Of a stretch of DNA of 64,000 bases, positions 1 to 8,529 are shown piece after piece. The notes under the pieces were generated by a model. The model made no database searches and had not been told where the DNA came from. It worked only from the letters and a program-made list of their open reading frames with translations. Source of the DNA: Micromonospora sp. WMMD812 (GTDB lineage: Bacteria > Actinomycetota > Actinomycetes > Mycobacteriales > Micromonosporaceae); the NCBI RefSeq assembly GCF_027497215.1, contig NZ_CP114904.1, positions 3,494,001 through 3,558,000 on the forward strand, read 5' to 3'. A program made the position numbers and the translations under genes. How positions within the stretch are numbered: position 1 is the first letter of the stretch; each line of letters opens with the position of its first letter.

Positions 1-242
1 GCCGTCTGCTCGGCGACCAGCAGCTCGACCTGGCGGTCCGTGAGGCCGCGCTGGTCCAAGACCCGCCAGCCCCAGCGGTGCAGCCGGCACGGATGCGGGG
101 CACGATCGTTACGGCACCGTAGGCCGTCGGGCCACTGCTCGGCGGCGTGCACGGTGACCGCCCTGATGGCGAAGCCAACGTCCTCGGCGGTCACGTAGGG
201 CGGCAGGGGTAGCTCGCCGAGGATCTCGTCAATCGAGTCCAT
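1..242 (-). CDS. Small hypothetical protein, 3' end cut by window edge
   Basis: The minus strand opens with ATG at 242 and stays open for 80 codons to the window edge, so the C-terminus is missing. The start reads MDSIDEILGELPLPPYVT and continues with a Trp/Arg/Cys-rich stretch (LRCRNDRAPHP, then CRLHRWGWRVLD) and an acidic helix (DRQVELLVAEQ). Codon use is typical of the region, with strong third-position GC. I do not recognise a named domain. It is transcribed away from the XRE regulator at 501, so the two share the 243-500 intergenic region, an arrangement common at the ends of actinobacterial integrative elements. That last point is inference. Confidence 0.6.
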   Translation of the reverse strand, partial: MDSIDEILGELPLPPYVTAEDVGFAIRAVTVHAAEQWPDGLRCRNDRAPHPCRLHRWGWRVLDQRGLTDRQVELLVAEQT

Positions 243-460
243 GGCCCTCCTTGGTCGGTCGGCAGCGCCGTTTCTTTGTCAGGTGGCGCCGAGGCGGGTG
301 GGGTCGCCCGGTACGGCCGCGCGCCCGTACCGCCCGGAGCCCAGCACCCGCCCCGGGCCTGTGACCCCCACTCTGAAACCGGCCGTGAGCAGGAACTACA
401 GCGCTAGCGGCGCTCAAATGAGGCAAAACTGAGGCACTGCCCGTCACGTGGACGGCGACG

Positions 461-476
461 CACTCTCACTAGAGTG
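461..476. promoter_or_regulatory. Inverted repeat upstream of the XRE regulator
   Basis: CACTCT and AGAGTG form a perfect 6-bp inverted repeat with a 4-bp spacer, ending 24 bp before the preferred GTG of the regulator. Position and symmetry fit an autoregulatory operator; this is inferred from sequence only. Confidence 0.4.
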
Positions 477-500
477 ACGTCATCCCGGGAGGATGGACGA

Positions 501-1751
501 GTGGCTCTCAAGCGTTACCGGCTGGTGCAGCGACGCAAGATGCTCGGATTCAGCCAGGAGCGACTGGCCGAGGCCCTGGGCGTGGAGCGGTCCACCGTCG
601 TGCGGTGGGAGCGGGCCGAGAACGACCCCCAACCGTGGCACCGGATCCGGATCGCCGATGCCCTCCAGATGCCCCTAGACCAGCTTCAGGAGATCCTCGA
701 TGATGTCTCCGTCGCGACGCCCCGAGGAAGCATCATGGGAGACAGCACCGGTCATACCCCGCCCGCAACCCGCGCCGACCTACTCGCTGACCTGCGCGCC
801 TTCCTCACGCGCTACCTGCCGAACCACACCGCCGGAAGCCCCTCCGCCTCACTGCCCGAAGTGCGACGCGCCGTTGCCCGGGTGCACGGGCTGTATCAGC
901 GAGCCAGCTACGTCCCCGCCTCGCGCCACATCACGGATGTCCTCCGTGTCGCGACCGGGCTAACCCGATCCGGATCAGGCATCCATCGGGCGACGGCCTT
1001 CAAGATGCTCGCCGCCGCATACGTCGCCGCCTCCAAGATCGGATGCAAGGTCGGTGACGGTGAGACGGCGCTCCTCGCCGCCGACCGGGCCGCGACCTCG
1101 GCGCAGCTCGCCGACGATCAGGCACTGGCGGCGGTCGCCGCCTACCAGGCCGCGTGCGCCCTACTCCGGTTCCCGGATCGCATCGCCGAGGCTGAGGCGG
1201 TCACCGACGCCAACATCGACCACTTGGCGCGACTGCGGTCGTCGCCCCACCCGGACCTGATATCCGCGCAGGGCGCGCTTCTGCTTCTGGCCGCCATCAT
1301 CGCGGCGCGACGGGGTGACACGAAGCGGGCTGGACGTCACCTCTCGCAGGCACAAACAGTCGCCAACGACCTCGGATCCGACCAGAACCGATTGTGGACC
1401 GGATTCGGGCCAACCAACGTCACGATCCACGCGGTGTCCGCAGCCGTGGCGGCCGGCAATGCCGAACGTGCCATCGACATCGGTAGTCGGCTGGATACCT
1501 CCCGGCTGCCAATCGCTTTGGTCGGGCGACGGGCACAGGTTCACCTCGACCTCGCAGAGGCAAGCGCGACGGGCAGCGACGGCAGCTCGCTCGCCGTCCT
1601 CCACCTCCTGGAGGCTGAGCGCGTCGCGCCTGAGGTGCTCGGCGCCAACGTCCAGGCACGATCGCTGCTGCTCAACCTGCTGTCCAAGGAACGCCGATCG
1701 GCGACACCCGGCCTGCGACCGATGGCGGTACGCGCCGGGCTGCTCACATGA
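501..1751 (+). CDS. XRE-family helix-turn-helix regulator with long helical C-terminus
   Basis: About 416 residues. The N-terminal ~60 residues are a classical XRE helix-turn-helix (motifs GFSQERLAEALGVERS and VVRWERAENDPQP). The remaining ~350 residues are Ala/Leu-rich helical sequence resembling TPR-like sensor regions of actinobacterial regulators. I chose GTG at 501 because GGGAGGA (487-493) sits 7 bp upstream; an earlier in-frame GTG at 474 would bury that ribosome site. The stop overlaps the next start (ATGA at 1748-1751), so regulator and flavoprotein are translationally coupled. Family-level assignment is firm; the ligand or signal is unknown. Confidence 0.85.
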   Translation: MALKRYRLVQRRKMLGFSQERLAEALGVERSTVVRWERAENDPQPWHRIRIADALQMPLDQLQEILDDVSVATPRGSIMGDSTGHTPPATRADLLADLRAFLTRYLPNHTAGSPSASLPEVRRAVARVHGLYQRASYVPASRHITDVLRVATGLTRSGSGIHRATAFKMLAAAYVAASKIGCKVGDGETALLAADRAATSAQLADDQALAAVAAYQAACALLRFPDRIAEAEAVTDANIDHLARLRSSPHPDLISAQGALLLLAAIIAARRGDTKRAGRHLSQAQTVANDLGSDQNRLWTGFGPTNVTIHAVSAAVAAGNAERAIDIGSRLDTSRLPIALVGRRAQVHLDLAEASATGSDGSSLAVLHLLEAERVAPEVLGANVQARSLLLNLLSKERRSATPGLRPMAVRAGLLT

Positions 1752-2269
1752 CCGACGAGAGGGTCATGTACCTCGTCGTCTGCGCCGCGCCGCCGGCCCT
1801 CCAAATAGGCGAACTCATCGAACTGCTGCTGGCAGACGGCTGGACCGTCTGCGTGATCGCGACACCGACAGCGGCGACCTGGATCGACACGGAGGCCCTG
1901 TCCGCGCAGACCGGCTACCCGGTCCGCTCGGAGTGGCGGCGGCCGGGCGAGCCGGACGTGCTGCCCAAGGCGGATGCCGTAGTCGTCGCCCCCGCCACCT
2001 TCAACACGATCAACAAGTGGGCGCTCGGCATCAGCGACAACCTCGCCCTCGGCATCCTCAACGAGGCGCTGGGGCTCCACCTTCCGGTCCTGGCCGCGCC
2101 GCATCTGAAACAAGCTTTAACCACACACCCGGCTCATGCCCGAAGTGCCGAGCTTCTTGTGACCAGTGGAGTGACGCTCTATCAGGGGGCGGAAGCGCAG
2201 AAACCTGCCCCCGCTGGTCTGGCGCCTTGGGCCCCTATTGCTGAAGCGATTGGGCGGCTTGCGAGTTGA
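1748..2269 (+). CDS. Flavoprotein (PPC-decarboxylase-like fold)
   Basis: 173 residues, with the FMN-binding flavoprotein fold seen in phosphopantothenoylcysteine decarboxylases and related enzymes. Visible motifs are an N-terminal beta strand with CAAPPALQIGELIELL and the APATFNTINKWALG...DNLALG signature that contacts flavin. It is shorter than CoaBC and lacks the synthetase half, so it is not the housekeeping coenzyme A enzyme. ATG overlaps the regulator stop by four bases. Stand-alone flavoproteins next to XRE regulators occur in many actinomycete genomes, but the substrate is not known to me. Confidence 0.8.
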   Translation: MTDERVMYLVVCAAPPALQIGELIELLLADGWTVCVIATPTAATWIDTEALSAQTGYPVRSEWRRPGEPDVLPKADAVVVAPATFNTINKWALGISDNLALGILNEALGLHLPVLAAPHLKQALTTHPAHARSAELLVTSGVTLYQGAEAQKPAPAGLAPWAPIAEAIGRLAS

Positions 2270-2484
2270 CGTCTCCATTATGCAGAGCTGCCAGTCATAT
2301 GGCGGGCTACTTGAGACGGTTGCCGAACCCTCCAGATGGGCGCATTTCGAGGCGGATGGTCGCCGCCGGCCGACCGATCGCGGAGGTCGCCTCCGTACAC
2401 GGTCGGGCGCATGACGACGAGCGGGTCCGCATCTTGGCCGTCGATGGGGTGATGGACGAGCGGCCGGCTGGTTAACGTCACCGA

Positions 2485-5400
2485 GTGACGGATCTTGAGC
2501 GGGGCATCTATGAACACCTGATCACGGAGAATCTGGCTCAGCGGCTTAGCACGATGGATGCCGCGCGTATCCAGCGCGGTGGCCTCGACTCTGCCGATGC
2601 GCCCGACACTCTCGCGCATCACGTCGCCGCCCTGGCCCGGCGTGCCCTCCAGGCCGTCGGTGGTGGCGACGACAGGTTCCGGCGCCAAATTGAGCTGGCA
2701 AACCGTATGGCCGACGCCATCGGTGCGTTAAGCCCGCAGGCGGCAAATCAGCAGGATCAGATTGCCGACGCCGAGCAACTCCTGCACGCCATCGCCGCAC
2801 CCCCCATCCCACCCGCTCAGCCCGTCTTTCCGCCGCGCCCAACCACCCCGCTCTCCAGCGGCGCCCTCCTGGTCAACGGCCGGCACCAGCCGCGGATTGG
2901 GCACGAGGTCACGCGCGAGATGGCCTCGGCCGACCAGGTCGACCTGCTCTGCGCGTTCATCAAGTGGCACGGCCTGCGCATCGTTGAGTCGGCCATCCGC
3001 GAGCTGATCGCCCGCGGTGGCCGGCTGCGAATCATCACCACGACGTACCTGGGTGCGACCGATCAGCGGGCCCTCGACCGACTTGCGGAACTCGGCGCCG
3101 ACATCAAGGTCTCCTACGAGACCCGGACCACGCGGCTGCATGCCAAGGCGTGGCTGTTCCGCCGTAACAACGGCACCAGCACCGCGTACGTCGGATCGTC
3201 GAACCTGTCGAGGACCGCCCTGATCGACGGGGTGGAGTGGAACGTCCGCGTATCCAACCTGGAGCAGCCGTACGTCATCGACACGTTCACCGCGACCTTC
3301 GAGGATTACTGGAACGATCCGGCCTTCGAGGCGTATGACCCGGCCAGGGATGCCGACCGGCTCCGGCACGCCCTCAGTGGGGAGCGTCCCGGCGACGCAC
3401 CGACCGAGATAGCGAACCTGGACGTGCGGCCGTACGGGTATCAGGCGGAGATCCTGGCGGACCTGGACGCCGAGCGTCAGGTCCACGGCCGGCACCGAAA
3501 CCTGGTTGTCATGGCCACCGGCACCGGGAAGACCGTGGTTTCGGCGCTGGATTACCGGCGGCTACACCGCGCAGGCACGGTCGACTCGCTGCTCTTCGTC
3601 GCCCATCAGGAGCAGATCCTGCGGCAGAGCCTGTCGACGTTCCGGCAGGTGATGGGGGACGGCAGCTTCGGTGAGACGCTGGTCGGCGGCCGGGAGCCAC
3701 AGCACTGGAAGCACGTCTTCGCCTCGATTCAGTCGCTGCATCGGCGGGAAATCAACCCCGAGGCGTACGACATGGTGATCGTGGACGAGTTCCATCACGC
3801 CGAGGCACCGACGTACGCCCGCTTGTTGGAGCGGCTGCGGCCGCGCGTACTGCTGGGACTCACCGCGACCCCCGACCGGGCCGATGGCGGCGACGTGCGC
3901 CGGTGGTTCGACGGCCATGCGGCCGTGGAGCTGCATCTGTGGGAGGCACTCGAACGGCAATTGCTGGCGCCGTTCCAGTACTTCGGGCTGCACGACGACG
4001 TGGACCTGTCGCAGCTCCGGTGGAAGCGCGGGCAGGGGTACGACCCGACGGAGCTGGACAACCTCTACACCGGCAACGACGCGCGGGCGCGGGCAGTGCT
4101 GCGGGCGGCTCGGGACCTGGTCGACGTAGCGCGGATGCGGGCGTTGGGCTTCTGCGTCAGCATCGGGCATGCCGAGTTCATGGCGGGGTGGTTCACTCGC
4201 AACGGCGTACCGTCGGCGGCGGTGACCTCGCGGGTCGATCCTGCTGGTCGGCAAGCCCTGCTCAGGGACTTCAAGAGCGGGGCGCTGCGAGTTCTCTTCA
4301 CGGTCGACCTGTTCAACGAGGGCGTCGACCTGCCGATGGTCGACACGATCCTGATGCTGCGGCCTACCGAGAGCGCGACGATCTTCCTTCAGCAGCTCGG
4401 CCGTGGGCTGCGCCTGGACGACGACAAGCCCTGCCTGACCGTGCTCGATTTCATCGGCGGGCAGCACGCGAACTTCCGCTTCGACCTGCGCTGGCGGGCC
4501 CTAGCCGGGGTAAGCCGGCGGGTGATCCGGGAGACCGTCGAGCAGGACTTTCCGTCGCTGCCGAGCGGCTGCCACGTACAGCTGGACCGGGTGGCGAAGG
4601 AGATCGTGCTTAGCAACCTGAAGTCGGCGCTGCCGACCTCGAAGCCCGGACTCACCGCCGAGCTGCGGCAGCTCGGTGATGTGAGTCTGGCGGAGTACCT
4701 GCGGGAGAGCGGTTTGGAGATCGAGGACGTCTACCGGTCGGCGGGCATCGGCGGATGGACCGGGTTGCGGCGGCTCGCCGGCTTGGACAGCTCGGCGCCC
4801 GGGCCGGACGACCGCGAGCTGAGCCGGGCCATCGGGCGAATGCTGCACATTGACGACCCCGACCGGCTGGACCTGCTGATCCGGGTCACAGGCGGTGAGC
4901 GGCCCGAGGCGGGGCGCCTATGGGACCTGCTGCACTTCGACCTGTGGGGGCCGCACGCTCCGCTGACCTCGCGGGACGAGCGGCTGGCGCGGGTCTGGGC
5001 CGACCCGGCACGGTGCACCGAGCTGCGGCAGGTGGCGGAGGTGCTGCGGGACCGAATCCACCGGGTCACCGAGCCGGTCGGTCTCAAAGAGGTGCCGCTG
5101 CGGGTGCACGCCCGGTACAGCCGGAACGAGGCGTGCGCCGCGTTCGGGATGCCGAACCCGGGCTCGCTGCGCGAGGGGGTGAAGTGGCTGCCGGACGCCC
5201 AGGCTGACCTCTTCTTCGTCACCCTGGTCAAGTCCGAGACGCACTACTCCCCGACCACGATGTACGCCGACCGGGCCATCACCGAAAGGCTCTTCCAGTG
5301 GGAGTCACAGAGCACCACGTCGGCTGCCTCGGCGACCGGGCAGCGCTACATCCAGCACGCCGAGCGCGGCTCGACGGTGCACCTGTTCGTCCGGGAAACC

Positions 5401-5559
5401 AAGATCGGCGACGGCGACCTGGGCGCGCCCGTCTACCTCTATGCCGGCCCCATGACGTATGAGTCGCACACGGGCGACCGTCCGATGCGCATCCTGTGGC
5501 GTATGCAGCACGCGCTGCCCGCCGAGATGTACGCCGCCGCCCGAGCAATCGCCGCATGA
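2485..5559 (+). CDS. PLD-nuclease/DEAD-DEAH helicase/DUF3427 protein
   Basis: 1024 residues. Order of domains: N-terminal helical region; a phospholipase-D-like nuclease domain (~140-270) with HAK (H219, K221) followed by GSSNLS; a superfamily 2 helicase with Walker A ATGTGKT (~345), Walker B DEFH (~434), motif III-like LTATPDR (~460) and motif VI LGRGLRL (~645); then a long C-terminus of DUF3427 type containing a DUF3427-like YSPTTMYADRAI stretch. Only one HKD motif is visible. This is the COG1061-like helicase architecture, implicated in DNA processing and often found in defence or mobile regions. No methylase or other partner gene adjoins it here. GTG start without an obvious ribosome site. 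Confidence 0.85.
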   Translation: MTDLERGIYEHLITENLAQRLSTMDAARIQRGGLDSADAPDTLAHHVAALARRALQAVGGGDDRFRRQIELANRMADAIGALSPQAANQQDQIADAEQLLHAIAAPPIPPAQPVFPPRPTTPLSSGALLVNGRHQPRIGHEVTREMASADQVDLLCAFIKWHGLRIVESAIRELIARGGRLRIITTTYLGATDQRALDRLAELGADIKVSYETRTTRLHAKAWLFRRNNGTSTAYVGSSNLSRTALIDGVEWNVRVSNLEQPYVIDTFTATFEDYWNDPAFEAYDPARDADRLRHALSGERPGDAPTEIANLDVRPYGYQAEILADLDAERQVHGRHRNLVVMATGTGKTVVSALDYRRLHRAGTVDSLLFVAHQEQILRQSLSTFRQVMGDGSFGETLVGGREPQHWKHVFASIQSLHRREINPEAYDMVIVDEFHHAEAPTYARLLERLRPRVLLGLTATPDRADGGDVRRWFDGHAAVELHLWEALERQLLAPFQYFGLHDDVDLSQLRWKRGQGYDPTELDNLYTGNDARARAVLRAARDLVDVARMRALGFCVSIGHAEFMAGWFTRNGVPSAAVTSRVDPAGRQALLRDFKSGALRVLFTVDLFNEGVDLPMVDTILMLRPTESATIFLQQLGRGLRLDDDKPCLTVLDFIGGQHANFRFDLRWRALAGVSRRVIRETVEQDFPSLPSGCHVQLDRVAKEIVLSNLKSALPTSKPGLTAELRQLGDVSLAEYLRESGLEIEDVYRSAGIGGWTGLRRLAGLDSSAPGPDDRELSRAIGRMLHIDDPDRLDLLIRVTGGERPEAGRLWDLLHFDLWGPHAPLTSRDERLARVWADPARCTELRQVAEVLRDRIHRVTEPVGLKEVPLRVHARYSRNEACAAFGMPNPGSLREGVKWLPDAQADLFFVTLVKSETHYSPTTMYADRAITERLFQWESQSTTSAASATGQRYIQHAERGSTVHLFVRETKIGDGDLGAPVYLYAGPMTYESHTGDRPMRILWRMQHALPAEMYAAARAIAA

Positions 5560-5789
5560 CTCGGCCCTACTGGATGTCGTGGGCCAGACTTGCCTCACTC
5601 AAACTCCATCAGCCTTCATGGACGACGCGCCCCGTACGATCGAGTGCCGCGGGCTGCAGGACTTAGCACAGACGATTGCTGTGGAACCGCTTGGCGGTAA
5701 CCAATACATAAATCACCCCTGTCCGAATTTATCGAAAGGAGCGGAAGATAACCGCTTCCAACGCGGGTATCGACTCTGATACCTGGGTC
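5560..5789. other. Low-GC spacer before the intein-derived gene
   Basis: This stretch is noticeably AT-richer than its neighbours. It contains GAAAGGAG at 5734-5741, a perfect ribosome-binding site, but no ATG, GTG or TTG at the right distance; the in-frame codon there is ATA at 5748. The reading frame of the downstream gene is open from 5712, and the residues encoded just before 5790 (SDTWV) match the start of intein block A. Confidence 0.5.
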
Positions 5790-6824
5790 ATGACTTCGGG
5801 CGGCGCGCGTCCAGCACGTGATTTGATCAACGTTCCGTTTTTAGCGATCCTGGACGGAAAGCCTCACATGACATTGTCCGAAGGCTTCTTTCCGGCTGGA
5901 CCCAAACCTACTGTGGAGCTGATTACACGGGATGGCTATAGGGCAAACATCGGGGCGGACCAGGTGGTCAGAACGGCAACTTCTTGGTTGACCGCACAGA
6001 AACTTCGAGCTGGTGATAAGGTCGTCTTGTCGGATCACGACGATGTCGCCCCTTGGAACGGTGAGGGCTCAGAAGCCAACGGCTACCTGATCGGCCACCT
6101 GGTCGGGGATGGAACCTTCGGCCCTGGCGGCCGCGCCTACTGTGCAATTTGGGACAACGATGGCGATCAACCGGTCTCGGAGTACATCGAGCGTGCGATA
6201 CGCGATCTTGGTGTGGGTCCTACTTTCAAGGGCTGGTTCAGCACCAGTAACCAACGACGGATCGGCACCAAAGGGCTTGCGGCCCTAGCTCGGGACTTCG
6301 GCATCGTGCGAGGCAACAAGACCGTGACGAGTCATGTGGAGCGGAGCTCCTCTGACTTCTATCGCGGCTTTCTACGTGCATTGTTCGATACGGATGGTCA
6401 CATCGAAGGTCAGTCAACCGGGAGCGGCGTCTCCATAAGGCTGACCTGGATTGACCTGGACGGGCTGCGGGCGGTTCAGCGGATGCTCGCCCGCCTCGGC
6501 GTCCGTTCGGTTATCCGTGATTGCCATCCCGCAGGCCGTGAAAGCTTTCACGGTTACGCCTCCCAGGCCTCCTACCGGCTCATCATCACGGGCGCCAACG
6601 CCGCCCGTTTCATACGGGAAGTAGGCTTTCTTGACCGCCGCAAGGCCGAATCCTGGACGGAGGCTACTCGGGACATGAGGCGTGGCTTTTATCGAAAGCC
6701 CTGCACAGCCGAGGTGAAGTCTGTAACTCCGCTCGGGGACCGACCTGCCTACGGCGTTTCGGTGGCAGATGTCCACTCCTACGACGCAAACGGCATTGTG
6801 ATGCGCGACTGCGATGGCCAATAG
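5790..6824 (+). CDS. Free-standing, splicing-dead intein with LAGLIDADG homing endonuclease
   Basis: 344 residues from the first ATG, although the intein-like frame begins earlier (SDTWVMTSGGARPARDL spans the nominal start, block A). Residues 99-108 (YLIGHLVGDG) and 193-203 (GFLRALFDTDG) are the two LAGLIDADG helices, both with their catalytic Asp. The end, VHSYDANGIVMRDC, matches intein blocks F/G. Splicing residues are lost: the expected first Cys is Gly, block B has ADQ where TxxH is expected, and the terminal His-Asn is Arg-Asp. No extein coding sequence flanks it. Family knowledge says such inteins sit in conserved enzymes such as ribonucleotide reductase; here it stands alone. GC is lower than neighbours. 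Confidence 0.75.
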   Translation: MTSGGARPARDLINVPFLAILDGKPHMTLSEGFFPAGPKPTVELITRDGYRANIGADQVVRTATSWLTAQKLRAGDKVVLSDHDDVAPWNGEGSEANGYLIGHLVGDGTFGPGGRAYCAIWDNDGDQPVSEYIERAIRDLGVGPTFKGWFSTSNQRRIGTKGLAALARDFGIVRGNKTVTSHVERSSSDFYRGFLRALFDTDGHIEGQSTGSGVSIRLTWIDLDGLRAVQRMLARLGVRSVIRDCHPAGRESFHGYASQASYRLIITGANAARFIREVGFLDRRKAESWTEATRDMRRGFYRKPCTAEVKSVTPLGDRPAYGVSVADVHSYDANGIVMRDCDGQ

Positions 6825-6901
6825 TGAGCCAAGGCGCCAGGCCGTCGGCGAGCAGCCATGGCCAGCTACGTGAACAGCTGAGAACTATTCGGTCAGCGGA
6901 T

Positions 6902-7040
6902 CAGCTCCATGGTCACGACGGTGGGTCCGCCGGGCGGACTCATCACGGTCATCGTGCCACTGCGGTAGAAAATGGCGCGCAGGGCACCGTCGAAGAGCGT
7001 TGCGGCCCTGGCCGCCGGGCCGGTCCCGGCGGCCAAGGCC
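6902..7040 (-). pseudogene. Relic of a histidine-kinase 3' end
   Basis: Bases 6902-6959 match 13846-13903, the 3' end of the intact kinase gene, with one mismatch in 58. Read on the minus strand they encode MTVMSPPGGPTVVTMEL, against MTVTSPPGGPTVVTMEL in the intact kinase. Further upstream (to about 7040) the match continues weakly after an insertion (AGTGPAARAATLFDG against AGTGLAGVRRRLAAFDG). No kinase body remains. Confidence 0.7.
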
Positions 7041-7080
7041 GACCCACGACACGCCCTGACGGTCGCGGCGCGCAGCCGCC

Positions 7081-7977
7081 TCAGCCAAGGTGCCGGTGCA
7101 GGAACGCGGCTGCGGCGTCCGCCGCGTCGGTCACGTACGGCTCCTCGTCGTAGAGGTCGATGTGCCGGGTAGCGTCGAGCCATACGATCTCCGTCTCGCC
7201 GGCGGCCCGGTCGTGCAGTTCGGCGGCGAGTTCGGGCGCGCAGTAGGCGTCGACCGTGCCGTGCACGACCAGCAGCGGAGTCGCGGCGAGCAGCGGGGCC
7301 GCGCCGAGCGCGTCGAACGTCATCAGCGTGTGCAGGGAGCCGCGGGTCACCTGGTTGACCCAGTGTGGTGAGGCGGACCGGCTGGTGCCGTAGTAGGCGT
7401 AGGGTTCGTCGCCGCCCATCGCCGCTTCCGCGCCGCCGGGTGCCACGGCGGGAAGGACACCGTCGTACGCGTCGAGGAACCCGGCGAGGGCTGAGCGGTA
7501 GGTGTCGATCCCCATCCGCGAGGCGAACCAGGCCGGGCTGTTGTAGCCGCCGCCGATGCCGACGACCGCCTTGACCCGCGGGTTCTCCGCCGCCGCCCGT
7601 ACCGCGTAGCCGCCGCCGAGACAGACGCCGACCAGTCCGATCCGGTCTGGATCCACCTCGGGCCGGAACCGCAGCAGCTCGACCGCGGCCCGCAGGTCGG
7701 CGAGCTTGCCCTGGCTGTCCTCGTGCCCCCGGCGACCTCCGCTCTCGCCGAAGCCGCGATGGTCGAAGGCGAGGGTGACGAACCCGGCCCGGGCGAGCCG
7801 TTCGGCGTACGCCCCGGCGACCTGGTCCTTGACGCCGGTGAACGGCCCGGTGAGGGCGAGCGCCGGCGCCGGCCCGTCGCCGGGCGGCAGCCGCAGCTCG
7901 CCGACCAGGTCGATGCCGTCGCTGGTGAACGTGACGCGTTCGGCGGCGGTGTGGGTGTTGGTCCGGAACTCGGTCAC
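7081..7977 (-). CDS. Alpha/beta hydrolase of dienelactone-hydrolase type (Cys nucleophile)
   Basis: 298 residues from GTG at 7977. The alpha/beta-hydrolase core is clear: strand and oxyanion region (PALALTGPF), DHRGFGES, the nucleophile elbow GVCLGGGYAV, an acid in HGTVDAYC and a late His in DATRHIDLY. The nucleophile position is Cys rather than Ser, as in dienelactone hydrolases. It is divergent from an HxlR regulator 192 bp away, which probably controls it. The frame stays open far upstream, but the protein homology begins at about MTEFRTNTH, which decides the start. Substrate not predictable. Confidence 0.85.
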   Translation of the reverse strand: MTEFRTNTHTAAERVTFTSDGIDLVGELRLPPGDGPAPALALTGPFTGVKDQVAGAYAERLARAGFVTLAFDHRGFGESGGRRGHEDSQGKLADLRAAVELLRFRPEVDPDRIGLVGVCLGGGYAVRAAAENPRVKAVVGIGGGYNSPAWFASRMGIDTYRSALAGFLDAYDGVLPAVAPGGAEAAMGGDEPYAYYGTSRSASPHWVNQVTRGSLHTLMTFDALGAAPLLAATPLLVVHGTVDAYCAPELAAELHDRAAGETEIVWLDATRHIDLYDEEPYVTDAADAAAAFLHRHLG

Positions 7978-8169
7978 GACTACGTCCGATCGGCTTCGGC
8001 GAATTAGGGTTGGGCCTGACGGTAGGGCGGCGGAGCCGGCACGGACCAGAAGGCACTTCGCGGTGCCCATGCCACGGCCGGGAACTGCGCGAGTTGTGCG
8101 CGCCCGGACGGTACGGCGCCGACGCCGCGACCGGCTATCGACAGCAGCGCCGAACGACCGGGAGATCCG

Positions 8170-8505
8170 ATGGTTCTCGTCATTCCCGACGTACTCGAGG
8201 AAAGCTGCTCGACGCGGCAGGCGTTGGAGCGGTTCGCGGCGAAGTGGCGGGTCCTGCTGATCTACGCGCTGCTGGCCGGTCCGCAGCGGCACGCGCAGCT
8301 GCGCCGCCGCCTGCCGGGGATCAGCCAGAAGGTGCTGACCGAGACGTTGCGCGGGATGGAGGCCGACGGGCTCGTGCGGCGCCGTGTGGTCAAGGCGAGC
8401 GCGCCGCAACACGTCGAGTACGAGCTCACCGACCTCGGGCACACGCTGGAGAAACCTCTCACGGCGATCTGCGAGTGGGCCGCGACGAGCCAGTCAGCTC
8501 GTTGA
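8170..8505 (+). CDS. HxlR-family winged-helix regulator
   Basis: 111 residues, the normal HxlR length. Winged-helix features: LERFAAKWRVLLIYALLAG, then LRRRLPGISQKVLTETLRGME (recognition helix) and VEYELTDLGHTLEKPL (wing and dimer helix). A Cys near the N-terminus (ESCSTRQAL) sits where redox- or aldehyde-sensing members of the family have theirs. It is divergent from the alpha/beta hydrolase, the usual layout for HxlR and its target. The hydrolase as target is inference. Confidence 0.85.
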   Translation: MVLVIPDVLEESCSTRQALERFAAKWRVLLIYALLAGPQRHAQLRRRLPGISQKVLTETLRGMEADGLVRRRVVKASAPQHVEYELTDLGHTLEKPLTAICEWAATSQSAR

Positions 8506-8529
8506 AACAACTACGCGGGGGGTTGGTTG

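Noticed and set aside
2266-2475. Short plus-strand frame with TTG start overlapping the flavoprotein stop
   Set aside because: No ribosome site, weak codon bias and no recognisable sequence; could be real but not supportable.
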